Assembly (NCBI RefSeq): GCF_000485595.1
Contig: NW_014577795.1
Span: 7,129-34,319, forward strand
Reading direction: 5' to 3'
DNA length: 27,191 bases
From: Priapulus caudatus
Taxonomy: Eukaryota > Priapulida > Priapulimorpha > Priapulimorphida > Priapulidae
The position numbers were made by a program, and so were the translations under genes. Positions 1-10,298 of the stretch are shown here, piece after piece. Within the stretch, counting starts at the first letter, position 1, and each line of letters opens with the position of its first letter. The notes below the pieces were generated by a model. That model saw nothing but the letters and a program-made list of their open reading frames with translations. It did not search any database and was not told the origin of the DNA.

Positions 1-189
1 GTGAGTGAGTGAGTGAGTGAGTGAGTAGAGTACGAGTGAGTGAGTGAGTGAGTGAGTGAGTGAGTGAGTGAGTGAGTGAGTGAGTGAGTGAGTGAGTGAG
101 TGAGTGAGTGAGTGAGTGAGTGAGTGAGTGAGTGAGTGAGTGAGTGAGTGAGTGAGTGAGTGAGTGAGTGAGTGAGTGAGTGAGTGAGT
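1..189. repeat. (GTGA)n tetranucleotide microsatellite
   Basis: About 47 units of GTGA run from the first base of the window, with one interruption near positions 27-35 (a stray TAGAGTAC). The array decays into AAATGAGGG after 189. It begins at the window edge, so its true length is unknown. Confidence 0.97.
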
Positions 190-1639
190 AAATGAGGGAT
201 GTGGATGTGGGAGAGTGAGCGAGTTTGGCTGGTAATTATCTCATGCTAGGTTTGCTATTCATTTTAAACGAGGCGAAATTACATCTTAGGTAACAGACTG
301 TAAGTAAACGAAAATAAAATACGTTCTACCCACGATAAGAAGCTCACGCATTTCACGATGGATCGATTCATAACGCGCTAACGACCACATATTTCGAAAT
401 TACTCATTTATTCCAGTAGAGCACGCTAATGGCAATGCACATTAAATTCCCCGTATTGCGCCTATTCTATCCTAAGAATTTTTTCTCGTACTAGACGCGA
501 TGAAAAGATGGCGCTATCATATATTAATTGTGACATTTTTCATTTCAATACGCTTCAGCCGCGATATTTTGTTGCTGTAGATTTCATGCGGTCTGGACAG
601 TAGCGCAATTCTCGCAATCGAAGCGTTCTAAAATTATACATATTGCCGATCTTACGCTTGAATGTATGAAAACTATTTTATTTTAACGCGCGTCCAGCGC
701 GAGAAAACGAACAAATCCGGTGCTTAGGTTATAGTTGCCTAGAAAACACGGCGACGCAGAAAATAAAATGGTGAATAAACGGAAAATTTAAAATTCCATT
801 AATATGGTGGCCATCGAGTAGGTATAAACTGCAAAAAGCTGTCGCCTATACGATAGCGCGTGACACATCGTCTGCAACATACAATCACGTGACGCGTCAC
901 AGCTAGAAGGCGCGGTAAAACAAGCAAGCTATCTAGGTGTTGTACAACAGTAGAAGGCGGCCATAGGCACCAGGCCTGAATAAACATCGAACAGAAATTA
1001 CTTAAAAATACTCATACTGTTTCGTCGCATACACAACATACACTTTCTTTATGTTAAATTTGTCTACGTCACGAATCTCCTGAGAGTTATAGTTGTAACC
1101 TTACTTTTGTATTTTTTTTTACATCAAAAGTTAGTACTAACGTTACTAAATATATCCTCAAACTCTCACCTGATAATAATGTTATTACGTTGGTAAAATT
1201 TTCTAAAATCTAGACGATTTGAATTACTGCCGTCAACACACACATTTATAGTCTAGAACACGATTTACTGGCGTCTCTCGGTTGCTGTGGTCGGTGTCAT
1301 CGTAATTTGTGTATGGTGCACAGAGTGGTGCCCAAACAGTTTCTGTTTTGATTTGTGTTAGCTATATAGAATATAGAATATAGGGAAAATAAATAATATA
1401 TGTTCATGTGTATTATGTTTGGAAAAATTATAAATAAAACTGCGAAATGCTATTTGTGTTTTTTTAATTTCTGCCAACAAGTGTCGAGCGTTTGCACCGG
1501 CAAATTAGGGAGTATAAAGAAGGTATATAAGCATGAAAAGTAAACAGAAACACTAATTGTATTTTCATACATTTTATTTTGTACAAATAACACACAAATA
1601 TACTACTTGCTGGTGCTAGAAATTCGTGACGTACACAGT
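190..1639. other. Unique AT-rich non-coding stretch
   Basis: No long open frame, RNA gene or tandem array is visible. The sequence is AT-rich with several AATAAA-like words (about 1387-1393 and 1431-1436). These could be polyadenylation signals, but nothing upstream looks coding. An AGATGGCGCT word at about 506-515 recurs near 10769 and 11935. The only open frame of note, about 62 codons on the minus strand at 799-987, has no recognisable domain. Confidence 0.6.
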
Positions 1640-1920
1640 TTAAATAACAACAGATTCAAGCTCGGAACGTTTGCCAGCTCTATGACGCGTATTTCCACAG
1701 AGTAGTTGGATCACCTTTCAAACACAAAAATGTCCGACCGGTGACCATGGCTACGCCACTTGCTGGAATGGCACAATTACACGACAAGACCAATAATACC
1801 TCTAATGCTTTTTAGACGTCCACGAAGCATCTAACTTGCGTGCATTATACAATTTATGGCACTCTAATGCCGAATTTCACAGCAAAAAAAGGCCTTTTCT
1901 ATGGACCAAATAGTGCACAA
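1640..1920 (-). repeat. Dispersed repeat A, copy 1 (minus orientation)
   Basis: Reverse-complementing this segment gives a sequence that aligns end to end with 10851-11146. Long shared words include CACGCAAGTTAGATGC, TGGCGTAGCCA, CATTTTTGTGTTTGAAA and CTTGTCGTGTA. By eye the copies agree at roughly three quarters of positions, with scattered substitutions and short indels, as expected of an old interspersed element. I see no terminal inverted repeats, A/B boxes or poly(A) tail that would give a class. The start and end are limits of visible alignment, not proven element ends. Confidence 0.82.
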
Positions 1921-2347
1921 TTTGCGGAGGCTTGATGTTATATGCACCCTATAACACCCAGCGAGGTGGTACAATGGTACCCGCTTTATCAGGCCTCGGA
2001 TAAAAGAACCCTTCGCTGAAACGACATAATATGTCGTCGAAAAACAAATCCTCATGCGCATCGTTATGCGTTCAACGTCTGGACTCAAAATAACTCACGA
2101 ATAAGTACGACGTCATCGCCCGGAAGTGATGTCATGTATTGTTAAACATCGTGTTGTCGGTAATTAGTAATTAGTTAGTTATAGTAATTAGTGTTAATTT
2201 GTCTTAATGAGTAGGCGTCGGGCGTGTTGAGCTGAGCTCAGGTTGGCTTGGTGGCGGCGAGGGGACGCGCCGTTACCTTGCATTCACCGTTAAATTTACG
2301 GGCGGTTCTCATCAATCAGTGTGCTGAATGGCAGACGCGGTAATTAT
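1921..2347. other. Unique non-coding stretch
   Basis: No gene is seen. The first 170 bases might belong to the dispersed repeat but have no counterpart beside its other copy. Around 2163-2200 there is a short run of GTAATTAGT-like words. A GC-richer section (2207-2300) precedes the hairpin at 2348. Confidence 0.5.
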
Positions 2348-2384
2348 GAACAACTTTCGCGATGTTTCATCGCGAAAGTTGTTC
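2348..2384. repeat. Perfect 17-bp hairpin with 3-nt loop
   Basis: The left arm GAACAACTTTCGCGATG (2348-2364) is followed by TTT and then its exact reverse complement (2368-2384). The stem has no mismatch. It lies 20-30 bases before a long TG array. It could be a palindromic transposon terminus or a transcribed small hairpin; nothing in the window decides between them. Confidence 0.9.
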
Positions 2385-2404
2385 GAGAATAATCGTGTAA
2401 GCCG

Positions 2405-2569
2405 ATACGTTGCGCGTGTGTGTGCGGACGTGCGTGCGTGCGGGCGTGTGCGCATGTGTGCGTGCGTGTGTGTGTGTGTGTGCGCGTGCGGACGTGCGTG
2501 CGTGCGTGCGTGCATGCGGACGTCCGGACGTGCGTGTGTGTATTCGTGCGTGCGTGCGTGCGTGCGTGC

Positions 2570-2620
<51 letters not shown>

Positions 2621-2713
2621 GCGTTGTGTGGTGTGTTGTTGCAGATGACATGCCTGTGTGGTGGTGGTGCTAAGTGTAGTGTACAGTGTGTGTGTAGTGT
2701 GTGTGTGTGTGTA
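2405..2713. repeat. TG / TGCG compound microsatellite
   Basis: Alternating purine-pyrimidine DNA. TGCG and TGTG units are mixed at 2412-2575, a pure (TG)n run spans about 2574-2619, a short unique interruption follows (2620-2680), and TG resumes to 2713. Open frames on both strands here (Cys/Val/Arg-rich on plus, Thr/His/Arg-rich on minus) follow from the repeat and are not genes. Such tracts can adopt Z-DNA. Confidence 0.95.
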
Positions 2714-3892
2714 GGCGCACTAATGAGCGCCGTAGGTGCTGGTCTTCGAACAAAAAACAGAGGCTCCGACGCAAAATATAAACTTACACTGGACTGTAAC
2801 TATGATGTTTTTATTTCACACGCGTGGAAAACTAGAAAACACAAACACAAAAGAAATTAAATGACAGCAGACGGGTCTTCACAAAAGGGGTCGTACGCTC
2901 TCGCTGGGTCTATAGGCTGGATCAAAAGTACAGACTATACTATACAAACAGACATTATCCTATACATGAGAAACAATTCACCAACTTCTGACAATATGTT
3001 CAGTACATGATTCTTTAAGCCCATATGACATTCATTCTCATACGAAATATCAGTAACATAACACATCCACAAGGTCATGCACCGGTCCACAACAATTATT
3101 ACACATAACGCACACCGTTCGCGCCTTAGACGCAAGCTAACCTTATATCAACTCAATCCTGATCAACTGAGATGGCCGAGAGTATGCTGACTGTAACCAA
3201 CGATATTATTAAAATATTCAGTTACATTAAAAGTTAACAGGGCAATGTTTATCTTCTGCAGCATCACAAAAGCATTATGACGAAAAGGTACACCAAAATG
3301 CACATTATAGATCAAATATCTTATAAGTGAACCGAACACACCACATCAAGATTACAAAGAGATCATACCGATCACTGACCCAATTGCAACGCCCAAAACC
3401 GGCCACTACACCAGTCAAAAACGAATATGCCAGAAAGCCGCCCGAGCAAATTTGGCTGTTTTGACAAGCCACAATACCGTAAATGGTCAAGCCGACATAA
3501 ATTCACTTAGATAAAATTACAATTGCTTAAATAGTTCACGCTCATCTACAATCTACATCAGTGTAATTAACCAAGTACACACTCAATTACTTACCAAAGA
3601 TGGCTCAGAGTAAGCACAGCCAACCGCAACCATCACACCGCATAAATAGCACATGGGATTACGCTAAAACACACCAGGCAGGCATCCCGGACACAAACCA
3701 TGCCGAGGTCACCCAAAAGACATGGGCAATCCAAATATGGCGTTCTGAGCAACATAGTGATCAGGTCCGCACAAAATGTACCAGGTAGACCAAACGGGCG
3801 ACCAACATGCGTGGCAAAACAAAACCCTAATGACAGTAGATGTAAACTGATTTCAGGCACCTACATGTCTACTGCTGACCTCGGCAGTTACA
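2714..3892. other. Unique stretch between two TG arrays, no gene seen
   Basis: This 1.2-kb segment is flanked on both sides by TG arrays (2405-2713 and 3893-4009). From about 2870 the plus strand is rich in A and C. Only open frames of 60-90 codons occur (for example 3600-3788 and 3700-3954 on plus, 2935-3135 on minus). None has a recognisable domain, and they overlap one another in different frames. Confidence 0.55.
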
Positions 3893-4009
3893 GTGTGTGT
3901 GTGTGTGGCGTTGCGTGGCATGTGTGTCTCATGCGGCGTGGCGTGTGTTCGTAAGTGCATGGTCTCTGTGTGTGTGTGTTCATGGCGTGCGTGCGTGTGC
4001 GCGTGTTGT
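3893..4009. repeat. Interrupted TG/TGCG microsatellite
   Basis: TG and TGCG units alternate with short GC-rich interruptions such as GGCGTTGCGTGGCATG. The repeat dissolves into a CG-rich sequence (4010-4090) holding a NotI-type GCGGCCGC word at about 4078. Confidence 0.9.
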
Positions 4010-4180
4010 GGGCGAGACAGCTGTGCTCGCGACGACAACGCGGAGATCAGAAGTGTTTTGGCATCTGAATTGACGCTGCGGCCGCGAAAAACACAAATTC
4101 AAAAGACCGAAAAAAACATCGAAGATAATGGTTTGGCAAACGTAAGCACGTAACACGACGTGTCGAGGAGCAGAAAAAGA

Positions 4181-4580
4181 TAAGGAGGGTAAAGATGGAG
4201 AAGGAAAATGCACGGAGAGACGGAGGAGGAGTAGCACAGGCAGGAGGAGCAGGGGAGGAGGAAGGAGGATGAGGCTGAAAAAAGGAGAAGAAGTAGGGGA
4301 GGGGGAGAAAAAAGTAGGAGGAGGGGGGAGGAGGTCAGGAGCCCTGAAGAAAAACGGGACGCAAGAAGGGAGAAAATGGAGGCAAGAAAGACTCAGAAGA
4401 CAGCGATACGGCGAACCACGCCGAACGCAACCGCCACGCACGCCCAAAAAGCACAACACGCGAAGCACGGCGCACAGGCCAACAGCACGAGCCGGAGTAA
4501 GAGTGAGGAGAGGAGGAGCGGACGGAGGAGTAGGCGAGGACAGAACGAACGCAAGGGAGAGCGCCGCTAGAGGAGGAGTA
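4181..4580. repeat. Purine-rich low-complexity tract (GGA/GAA/AGG)
   Basis: The plus strand is nearly all purine from 4181 to about 4400, then purine-rich with CGC and CAC words to 4580. Open frames on both strands (Lys/Arg/Gly/Glu-rich at 4269-4658 on plus; Pro/Ser/Leu-rich at 3980-4723 on minus) are explained by this bias. A homopurine tract of this length can form triplex (H-DNA) structures. Confidence 0.8.
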
Positions 4581-6540
4581 TCGGGGCGCATTATGAATTG
4601 TGATTCCCGAGAACCAGAGCCAGGACGGCTGACACAAAGGAGGATGTACAAAGCTTGAAAAGAAACACAAGGAGACACATGGCAAAAGCAATGGGACCAA
4701 CTTAACAATGGTCGATGAGACAACTAAGAATATCATTAAATCCGCACCCCACCACCAGGTTAGAAAAACCATTTTGAAAAGAACCACCTGTTCCTAGAGA
4801 GAGAAAAACCCAAATGAAATGACCCCTCGGTTGGAAAAGCCCGGGCCCGCTTTTTGCCGTCTTAATGTACAAGCCGCAAGAGGGTAAACCGCGAAGGGCC
4901 AGAAAGGAGAGGACCAAGAGAGGCGCCCGCAGTTGGGAATTATAAACTGCCGCCCCCGCCCGTAAGAAAAAAAAACATGAAGACCGTGGAAAGGAGGTTT
5001 CGGCAACGGATTTCCACAGGGCGATGTTGCCTTTTTGGGGCCCCCACTCCGTGCTCCCCTGAAAGAGGTTAGTATAGAAATTTATTTGACGGAAAAAGAG
5101 GCCTTTCGATTGTAGTTTGCAAAATGAACGAAATTCGGAGAGAGGCGAAAAGTCCGGGGGAACGCCCGAGAAGAGCCGCACTGAAAGGATGGGCTCCTAG
5201 CCGGAAGATGAGCGGGAGATTATGATCATTATGTTGGCTGTTACCCCTTATTGCTATTGTATGAATTATTCCTATCTCCTCTTGACTGGCCCCTGCCCCC
5301 ACTGACGGGCACGAGTAGCCCGCTTCCAACACTGAGGGTCCCCCACCTAACAGTCCCGCCCCCCAACAGGGTTAACGTCCTGGTAATGAGACTGTGATGA
5401 TACACCTGACTGCGCGGTACCTTATATTGTTAATTATCCTAATTCTTATTAGGCCTTGTTTGAAGAAGGTTATTCTTAAGGTAGTAATAATATACCCTGT
5501 GTTTATAGAAGTTTTTAACAAAATAATCGCAAAAGGTAAGGCGTAAAAAACGAGCAGATACCCCCGCACCTCGGGCAAAACATAATGGCACTCTACCGTC
5601 TCAGAGAGATAGCCCGTAGCCCAGCTGCCTTTTTTTCCCCAACATACCAGCGCCCGCCACTCGATGAGAATATGATTTATTATCTTTTATAGCTATCATA
5701 GTGTCGTTGTCATCTCCGGCCGCCATGTTTTAGAGGGCATGCAGATCAATACCATTAATAACAGCGTAAATATACAGAAATATATTACAACGACATCATG
5801 CATTATTCCATGGTGGAGGCCACCTAATCGACAGTTATCGCGATGGAACTTTACGATTTGAAGACTCAAAATATTGGGCCAAGTGTCAAAGGCAGCGCGC
5901 GCTCAAGAGATTATTAAATAATGTTTTAGTCCGATAGAAACATATTTATTTCTCTGAGAGTTAGTACGGAGGTAATTTTTAATAAGTTTTTTAAAGACCT
6001 CTTGAGAAGAAACACATTTCTCGGGAGTGGCTATGTCAAGCGATCTTCAAAATCAGCCACTTGATGCCAACCGATCCGTAAACTACAGGTGGAGGTTTAA
6101 ACGTTATATCAGGGCAGGAGCTCGTATTATTCTTAGGATATTATAATCTTTTATTTATATCACTTTATTACTATTACGTCCCGTTTTGTCCTCTTAGAAT
6201 AAGATTATATAAACATTTATAAATTAGTTATACACCTCAAACCACCATAAAGAGGGATAAATAGGGTTAAACAAAAAGCCTCAACCTCACCTCCCTTTAT
6301 TAAATCCTATTTGGTTGCCGAGGACTATTGCCCCCCGATCGAAGAATCTGTGTCCTCTGAATCTATATCGAAAAGCCGGATCTAATTTAAACGAAAAAGT
6401 AAAGTAGTGCCTGGTTTCTTGCAACGCACGAGGGGTACTTGTGCGGCGTTTTCCAAGAAGACCCTTAAGAAACTTTCCCAAAGAGTGAGTTGTAGGCAAT
6501 TGCGCAGATAACCAGGGACTACACTAAATAACTCCCGCAA
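4581..6540. other. Unique sequence, no recognisable gene
   Basis: The longest open frame is 159 codons on the minus strand (4702-5181), overlapped by another minus-strand frame at 4794-5006. Neither translation contains a domain I recognise. The part at 4720-5360 is marked by many short homopolymer doublets and triplets (CCC, GGGG, AAAA). From 5370 to 6280 the sequence is AT-rich and stop-dense. A 70-codon minus frame at 6287-6499 is also unrecognised. Confidence 0.5.
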
Positions 6541-7440
6541 AATCCCAATTGAAGGCAAAAAAACTTAACCCTCCTCAACCCCAACACCGTACCTGTAAGC
6601 GCAACCTACGATCTGTATAAAGAGATTCTCAAACAATCTAATAAATAACAACAACGCAAAAAACCACTGTTATCTAGCGCAAAACACACTACGCACCCAC
6701 AACACAACTACGAAAAAATTGCCGCACAACACAGGTGACCCAAGCCAAGGATCGCAAACAGACCCGAAATAAATAAAACTCGAGCCAGCCATTTCAAATT
6801 CGCAACACCCCCACTGTTGGACGCTACAAACCAACGCAACGAGATTCGCTACCCACAAACTGACCCGCATCTAGCGACGGGCACACCCCAACACGACAGA
6901 CGGACACCCTACCCTCAAACGATTTTTGGTATACGGACTGATACACGCACATCCAATCTTACCGAAAACCGGAACAGATTCAAGTGTCCAAAACAAGCAG
7001 AACACAGAAGAACAGAGCCGATCCAAGTCTAAAAATAAAAAACTTCCAGCACGCATCGCACAACCACTTATCGTACATAATTGCGAGAGAGCAGAAGATC
7101 AAATCACTAATAGTCCTTAATTTTCCTTTATATAATAAAGAACTTAAGCCGAATAAAACATAGTCCTAAAAGTCTTAACCCCAGAGTAAAGACGGCGACG
7201 AAACGAAGTAAATCTATCACGTCCACAGGAAAAATTCTAAATCGTAAGAGAAATAACCCGACACACAAGGCATCTTACGCGGAAAGTTCCCTAGATCACC
7301 TCCCTGTGACAAGAAAGAACGCAAACAACCAAGCCAGAGAACCTGCTGAGTGTGCGGCACCTGAGAGTGCGTAGTGTCCACTCAAGACCAGTTGTGGAGA
7401 TTCCACTACGCCATCCGCAAAAACACCGAAAGGGAAGGTC
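6541..7440. other. A+C-rich strand-asymmetric stretch, no gene seen
   Basis: For roughly 900 bases the plus strand is dominated by A and C, with G and T sparse (most obvious at 6541-7040). It is not a clear tandem repeat. Open frames of 60-71 codons (6817-7032, 6926-7120) are Thr/Asn/Arg/Gln-rich because of the composition and resemble no family. The bias may be the remnant of an AC-type low-complexity array. Confidence 0.5.
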
Positions 7441-7968
7441 TTTTTATTTTTCAAAACAAACCCTTAATGTCTTCTGTGGTTGTCCTGTGTTGAAAAAGAC
7501 TTTATAATTGGCTCTAATCAAAATTTACTGCACTACTCGAAAGTGGGAGGCCGAACAAGTTGTGTTATTTCGCGCTCCGTGCTTAAATAATGTGCAATAT
7601 TATATGAAATTAATAATATAAGCTATTCGGACAATTTCGAAGATTTCACTGAGACGCACCCCAAATGCGCTGCTTGTGAGAGTAGCAAGCACTCAAGGAA
7701 GATTGAACCCGTCTGGATTCGAAAATTAGTAAGAATGTATCACCCTCTGCTTTTCAGTTTAGAGCTCTGTCGGAACTTATTCTGTCCTCATTCATGACTC
7801 GTCTAATTTCAGAAGTATCATGATAAGTTATTCCCCACGGGCTACACCATGGACTGCGTTCTTTTCTTCATTTGTTGCAAGCTGTAGTCGCTCATAGATA
7901 AGAGATGATAGATGTGGTGGTCGCAAATGAGCGTGCGTAATAAGCGTGCAGTGAGTGGCGTGCCGTGC
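7441..7968. other. Unique non-coding stretch
   Basis: AT-rich unique DNA with stops in all frames; nothing is recognised. It ends in GCGTGCCGTGCGG-like words that lead into the TG array. Confidence 0.5.
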
Positions 7969-7981
7969 GGTGCGTGCGTGC

Positions 7982-8019
<38 letters not shown>

Positions 8020-8047
8020 GTGTGCTGTGGTGTCGTGTGTGTGTGTA
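7969..8047. repeat. (TG)n microsatellite
   Basis: A short TGCG lead-in is followed by pure TG from about 7985 to 8018, then GTGTTGTGTGCTGTGG and a second short TG run. On the minus strand it produces Thr/His-rich frames (7828-8169, 7892-8137) that I do not accept as genes. Confidence 0.95.
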
Positions 8048-8400
8048 AATGTCAACTTCCAGGTCGTTCTTATAAACAATGATAGTGACATCAATTCGTC
8101 GTAAACTCGAGTTAAATACGTATTTGTGGTAAACCATTCGGTGATTATATGGGACGGTGCCAGAAACATCGTAACTCTACGATAATGATTCGTGTGATTA
8201 CAACACAGGGAAAGAGTTACGACCTATAGTAATATTACGACTAAAATGCGTCTGACAGCGACCCAAGCCCTGATCTTAAACACTGACCTAACGTCAGAGG
8301 CGTTATAGAAGGTGTGGTTTGCGATAGCGACTCTTTCCCCCTTTCCCTGTCACATGCTATGTAGGTGTTTTATTATTAACCAACGCTGCTGCAGCAGTAG

Positions 8401-8403
<3 letters not shown>
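8048..8403. other. Unique stretch before CAG run
   Basis: No gene or RNA is recognised. The last 90 bases carry the non-repetitive 5' part of the long open frame that begins at 8312. Confidence 0.5.

Positions 8404-8457
<54 letters not shown>
8404..8457. repeat. (CAG)n trinucleotide repeat, 18 units
   Basis: A pure CAG run of about 54 bases is preceded by an imperfect GCTGCTGCAGCAGTAGTGG leader. It gives polySer, polyAla or polyGln depending on frame. It directly abuts the AC-rich minisatellite. Confidence 0.97.
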
Positions 8458-8459
<2 letters not shown>

Positions 8460-8469
8460 TCTGCAACAC

Positions 8470-9204
8470 AACCACACTACACAACACGCTACGAACCACA
8501 ACACACCACGAACCACAACAGACTACAAACCTCAACACACTACCAACCGCAACACACTACCAACCACAACACACTACGAACCGCAACACACCACCAATCA
8601 CAACAGACTACAAACCACAACATACCACCAACCGCAACACACTACGAGCCACAACACACCACGAACCGAAACACACCTCCAACCACAACAGACTACAAAC
8701 CGCAACACACCACCAACCGCAACACACCACAAACCATAACACACCACGAACCACAACACACTACAACCCACAAGGCACAACCAACCACAACACGTACACT
8801 ACAACCCACAAGGCACAACCAACCGCAACACACTACAAACCACAACACACCACCAACCGCAACACCCCACAAACCACAACACACTACAAACCACAACACA
8901 CCACCAACCGCAAAACACCACAAACCACAACTTACCACAAACCACAACGCACCACGAACCACAACACACCACCAACCGCAACACACCACGAACCACAACA
9001 CACCACAAACCACAACACACTACAAACCACAACACCCCACAAACCACAACACACTACAAACCACAACACACCACCAACCACAAAACACCACAAACCACAA
9101 CGCACCACGAACCACAACGCACCACGAACCGCAACGCACCACCAACCACAACACACCACGAACCGCAACACACTACAAACCGCCACACACCACCAACCGC
9201 AAAC
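8470..9204. repeat. 17-bp minisatellite, about 43 units
   Basis: The tandem unit is AACCRCAACACAYYACN (17 bp), starting just after the CAG run. Units vary at a few fixed positions: A or G at position 5, CACTAC versus CACCAC near the end, and A, C or G at position 17. A slightly longer variant carrying CACAAGGCACAACC occurs twice (about 8765-8825). The plus strand contains no TAA, TAG or TGA because T occurs almost only as TAC, TAA-free ATA or ATC. Reading through 17 bp rotates the frame each unit, so all three plus frames spell the same 17-residue peptide. Confidence 0.95.
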
Positions 9205-9338
9205 TTATTTATGTATAATTTGTTACGTTTCCCATGAGGAGCTTGCCCGGTTATTGTTCAAACTAATCGCGCATACTTACTTGTTCTCGTCAGACAGCAC
9301 AACCAACCGACACAATGTTAACAATGCTTTATCATTTA

Positions 9339-9346
9339 CTTACCAT
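9339..9346. repeat. Target-site duplication, left copy (CTTACCAT)
   Basis: Eight bases directly before the CAGG terminus of the hAT-like element. The partner on the other side is CTTACGCAT, which differs by one inserted base. The length fits the 8-bp duplication known for hAT elements. Confidence 0.7.
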
Positions 9347-9459
9347 CAGGGGCGCAAATCCATGGGGGGACAGGGGGACATGTCCCCCTCACGAATTTTC
9401 AGAGGGGGGACATCATATCAAATGTCCCCCCCACGATTTGGGATCCCGATGATTTTTGT

Positions 9460-9590
9460 GTGTAAGTGTGGCGTGCGTGCGTGCGTCGGCGTGCGTGCGT
9501 GGTGCGTGCGTGCGTGAGTGGTGAGTGTGTGTGTGTGTGTGTGTGTGTGTAGTGTGTGTGTGTTGTGCGTGTGTGTAGTGTTGTGTGTGT
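9460..9590. repeat. TG/TGCG array inside the MITE left end
   Basis: TGCG and GTGAG units (9460-9520) pass into a pure TG run (about 9522-9550) and an interrupted TG tail. It lies just inside the left G-rich subterminal region. Confidence 0.9.
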
Positions 9591-10152
9591 TGAAGTGAGA
9601 GAAACCTTTTATTGTGTGTGATAGTGCGTCGAAGGATTGGCTTCTTCTCGCTTTTTGCCATGCTTTCTATTGTATTCAAGCTGCATTTTAGAGCATAATA
9701 AATGATGATTGCACAAACTAAAAAAATGGTCTTGCATAATATAAGTACGCTGTTTTTTTAACACGGCGTTTTTTTTTCTTATATTTAAATTAATTCTTAT
9801 GCAGAAATCATCAAAGAAACACAACGCTCATGTTTATGAAAGTTTAGGAGTATCACTCACACTTAGACCTCGATTCCAAGATTTAAGTTGGGAACGAGCG
9901 AGCTAATATTCACGCTAAGAGGACACTGAGTAACTGAGCATCGGTTAATAAAATGTAATTTTTCATTGCAAATTTTATGCTATAGTCTACACGCATAAAT
10001 ATGATATGAACTGGACCAACAATTATAACGGGACCAATATATTTTGTGATCCCAACCCAAATGATTGGTTTTTACTGCCTTTTGGTTTTTCTTGATTTTA
10101 TGACGCAATGTGGGACCCACTTTTCCGTAAATCTTATGCACAAACAAAATGC

Positions 10153-10298
10153 ATGTGTGTGTGTGTGTGTGTGTGTGGTTGTGTGTGTGTGCGTGCAGTG
10201 CGTGCGTGCGTCGCGTGCGTGGGTGGTGGGTGTGTGGTGTGTGTGTGTGCGTGCGTGGCGTGCGTGCGTGCGTGGCTGTGTGTGTGTGTGTGTGTGTG
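10153..10298. repeat. TG/TGCG array inside the MITE right end
   Basis: A TG run is followed by GTGCG-type units and a second TG run ending at GGGGGTCCCGACG. Both MITE arrays have TG on the plus strand, so they are direct rather than mirror copies; they probably expanded independently. Confidence 0.92.

Larger units (their letters stand above)
8312..9517 (+). other. Long open frame over CAG run and 17-bp minisatellite (doubtful coding)
   Basis: Starting at ATG 8312, this frame stays open for 401 codons. Residues 1-27 are unique and fairly hydrophobic (MWFAIATLSPFPCHMLCRCF at the start). About 20 serines follow from the CAG run, then about 14 copies of a 17-residue repeat close to TTNHNTPPTTTHYKPQH. 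About 45 unique residues come next, and the frame ends inside the hAT-like element. A second plus frame (8400-9218, 272 codons) is open in parallel and has the same repeat peptide. The 17-bp unit contains no stop on the plus strand, so openness is expected without selection. A secreted Thr/Asn/His/Pro/Gln-rich repeat protein is conceivable, but no splice structure, promoter or homology supports it. Confidence 0.15.

Noticed and set aside
1-189. Telomeric repeat at the window start
   Set aside because: The unit is GTGA, not a known telomere unit such as TTAGGG or TTAGG.
3165-3195. tRNA-Leu-like start (GATGGCCGAGAG)
   Set aside because: No matching acceptor stem, anticodon arm or T arm follows.
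4702-5181. 159-codon minus-strand open frame
   Set aside because: No recognisable domain and no support from neighbours. A second minus frame is open over the same bases, so chance is likely. I also considered a mitochondrial or plastid insert here but recognised no organelle gene.
8470-9204. CRISPR array
   Set aside because: The 17-bp unit repeats without spacers; it is a minisatellite. The same holds for the 16-bp array at 10562-10703.
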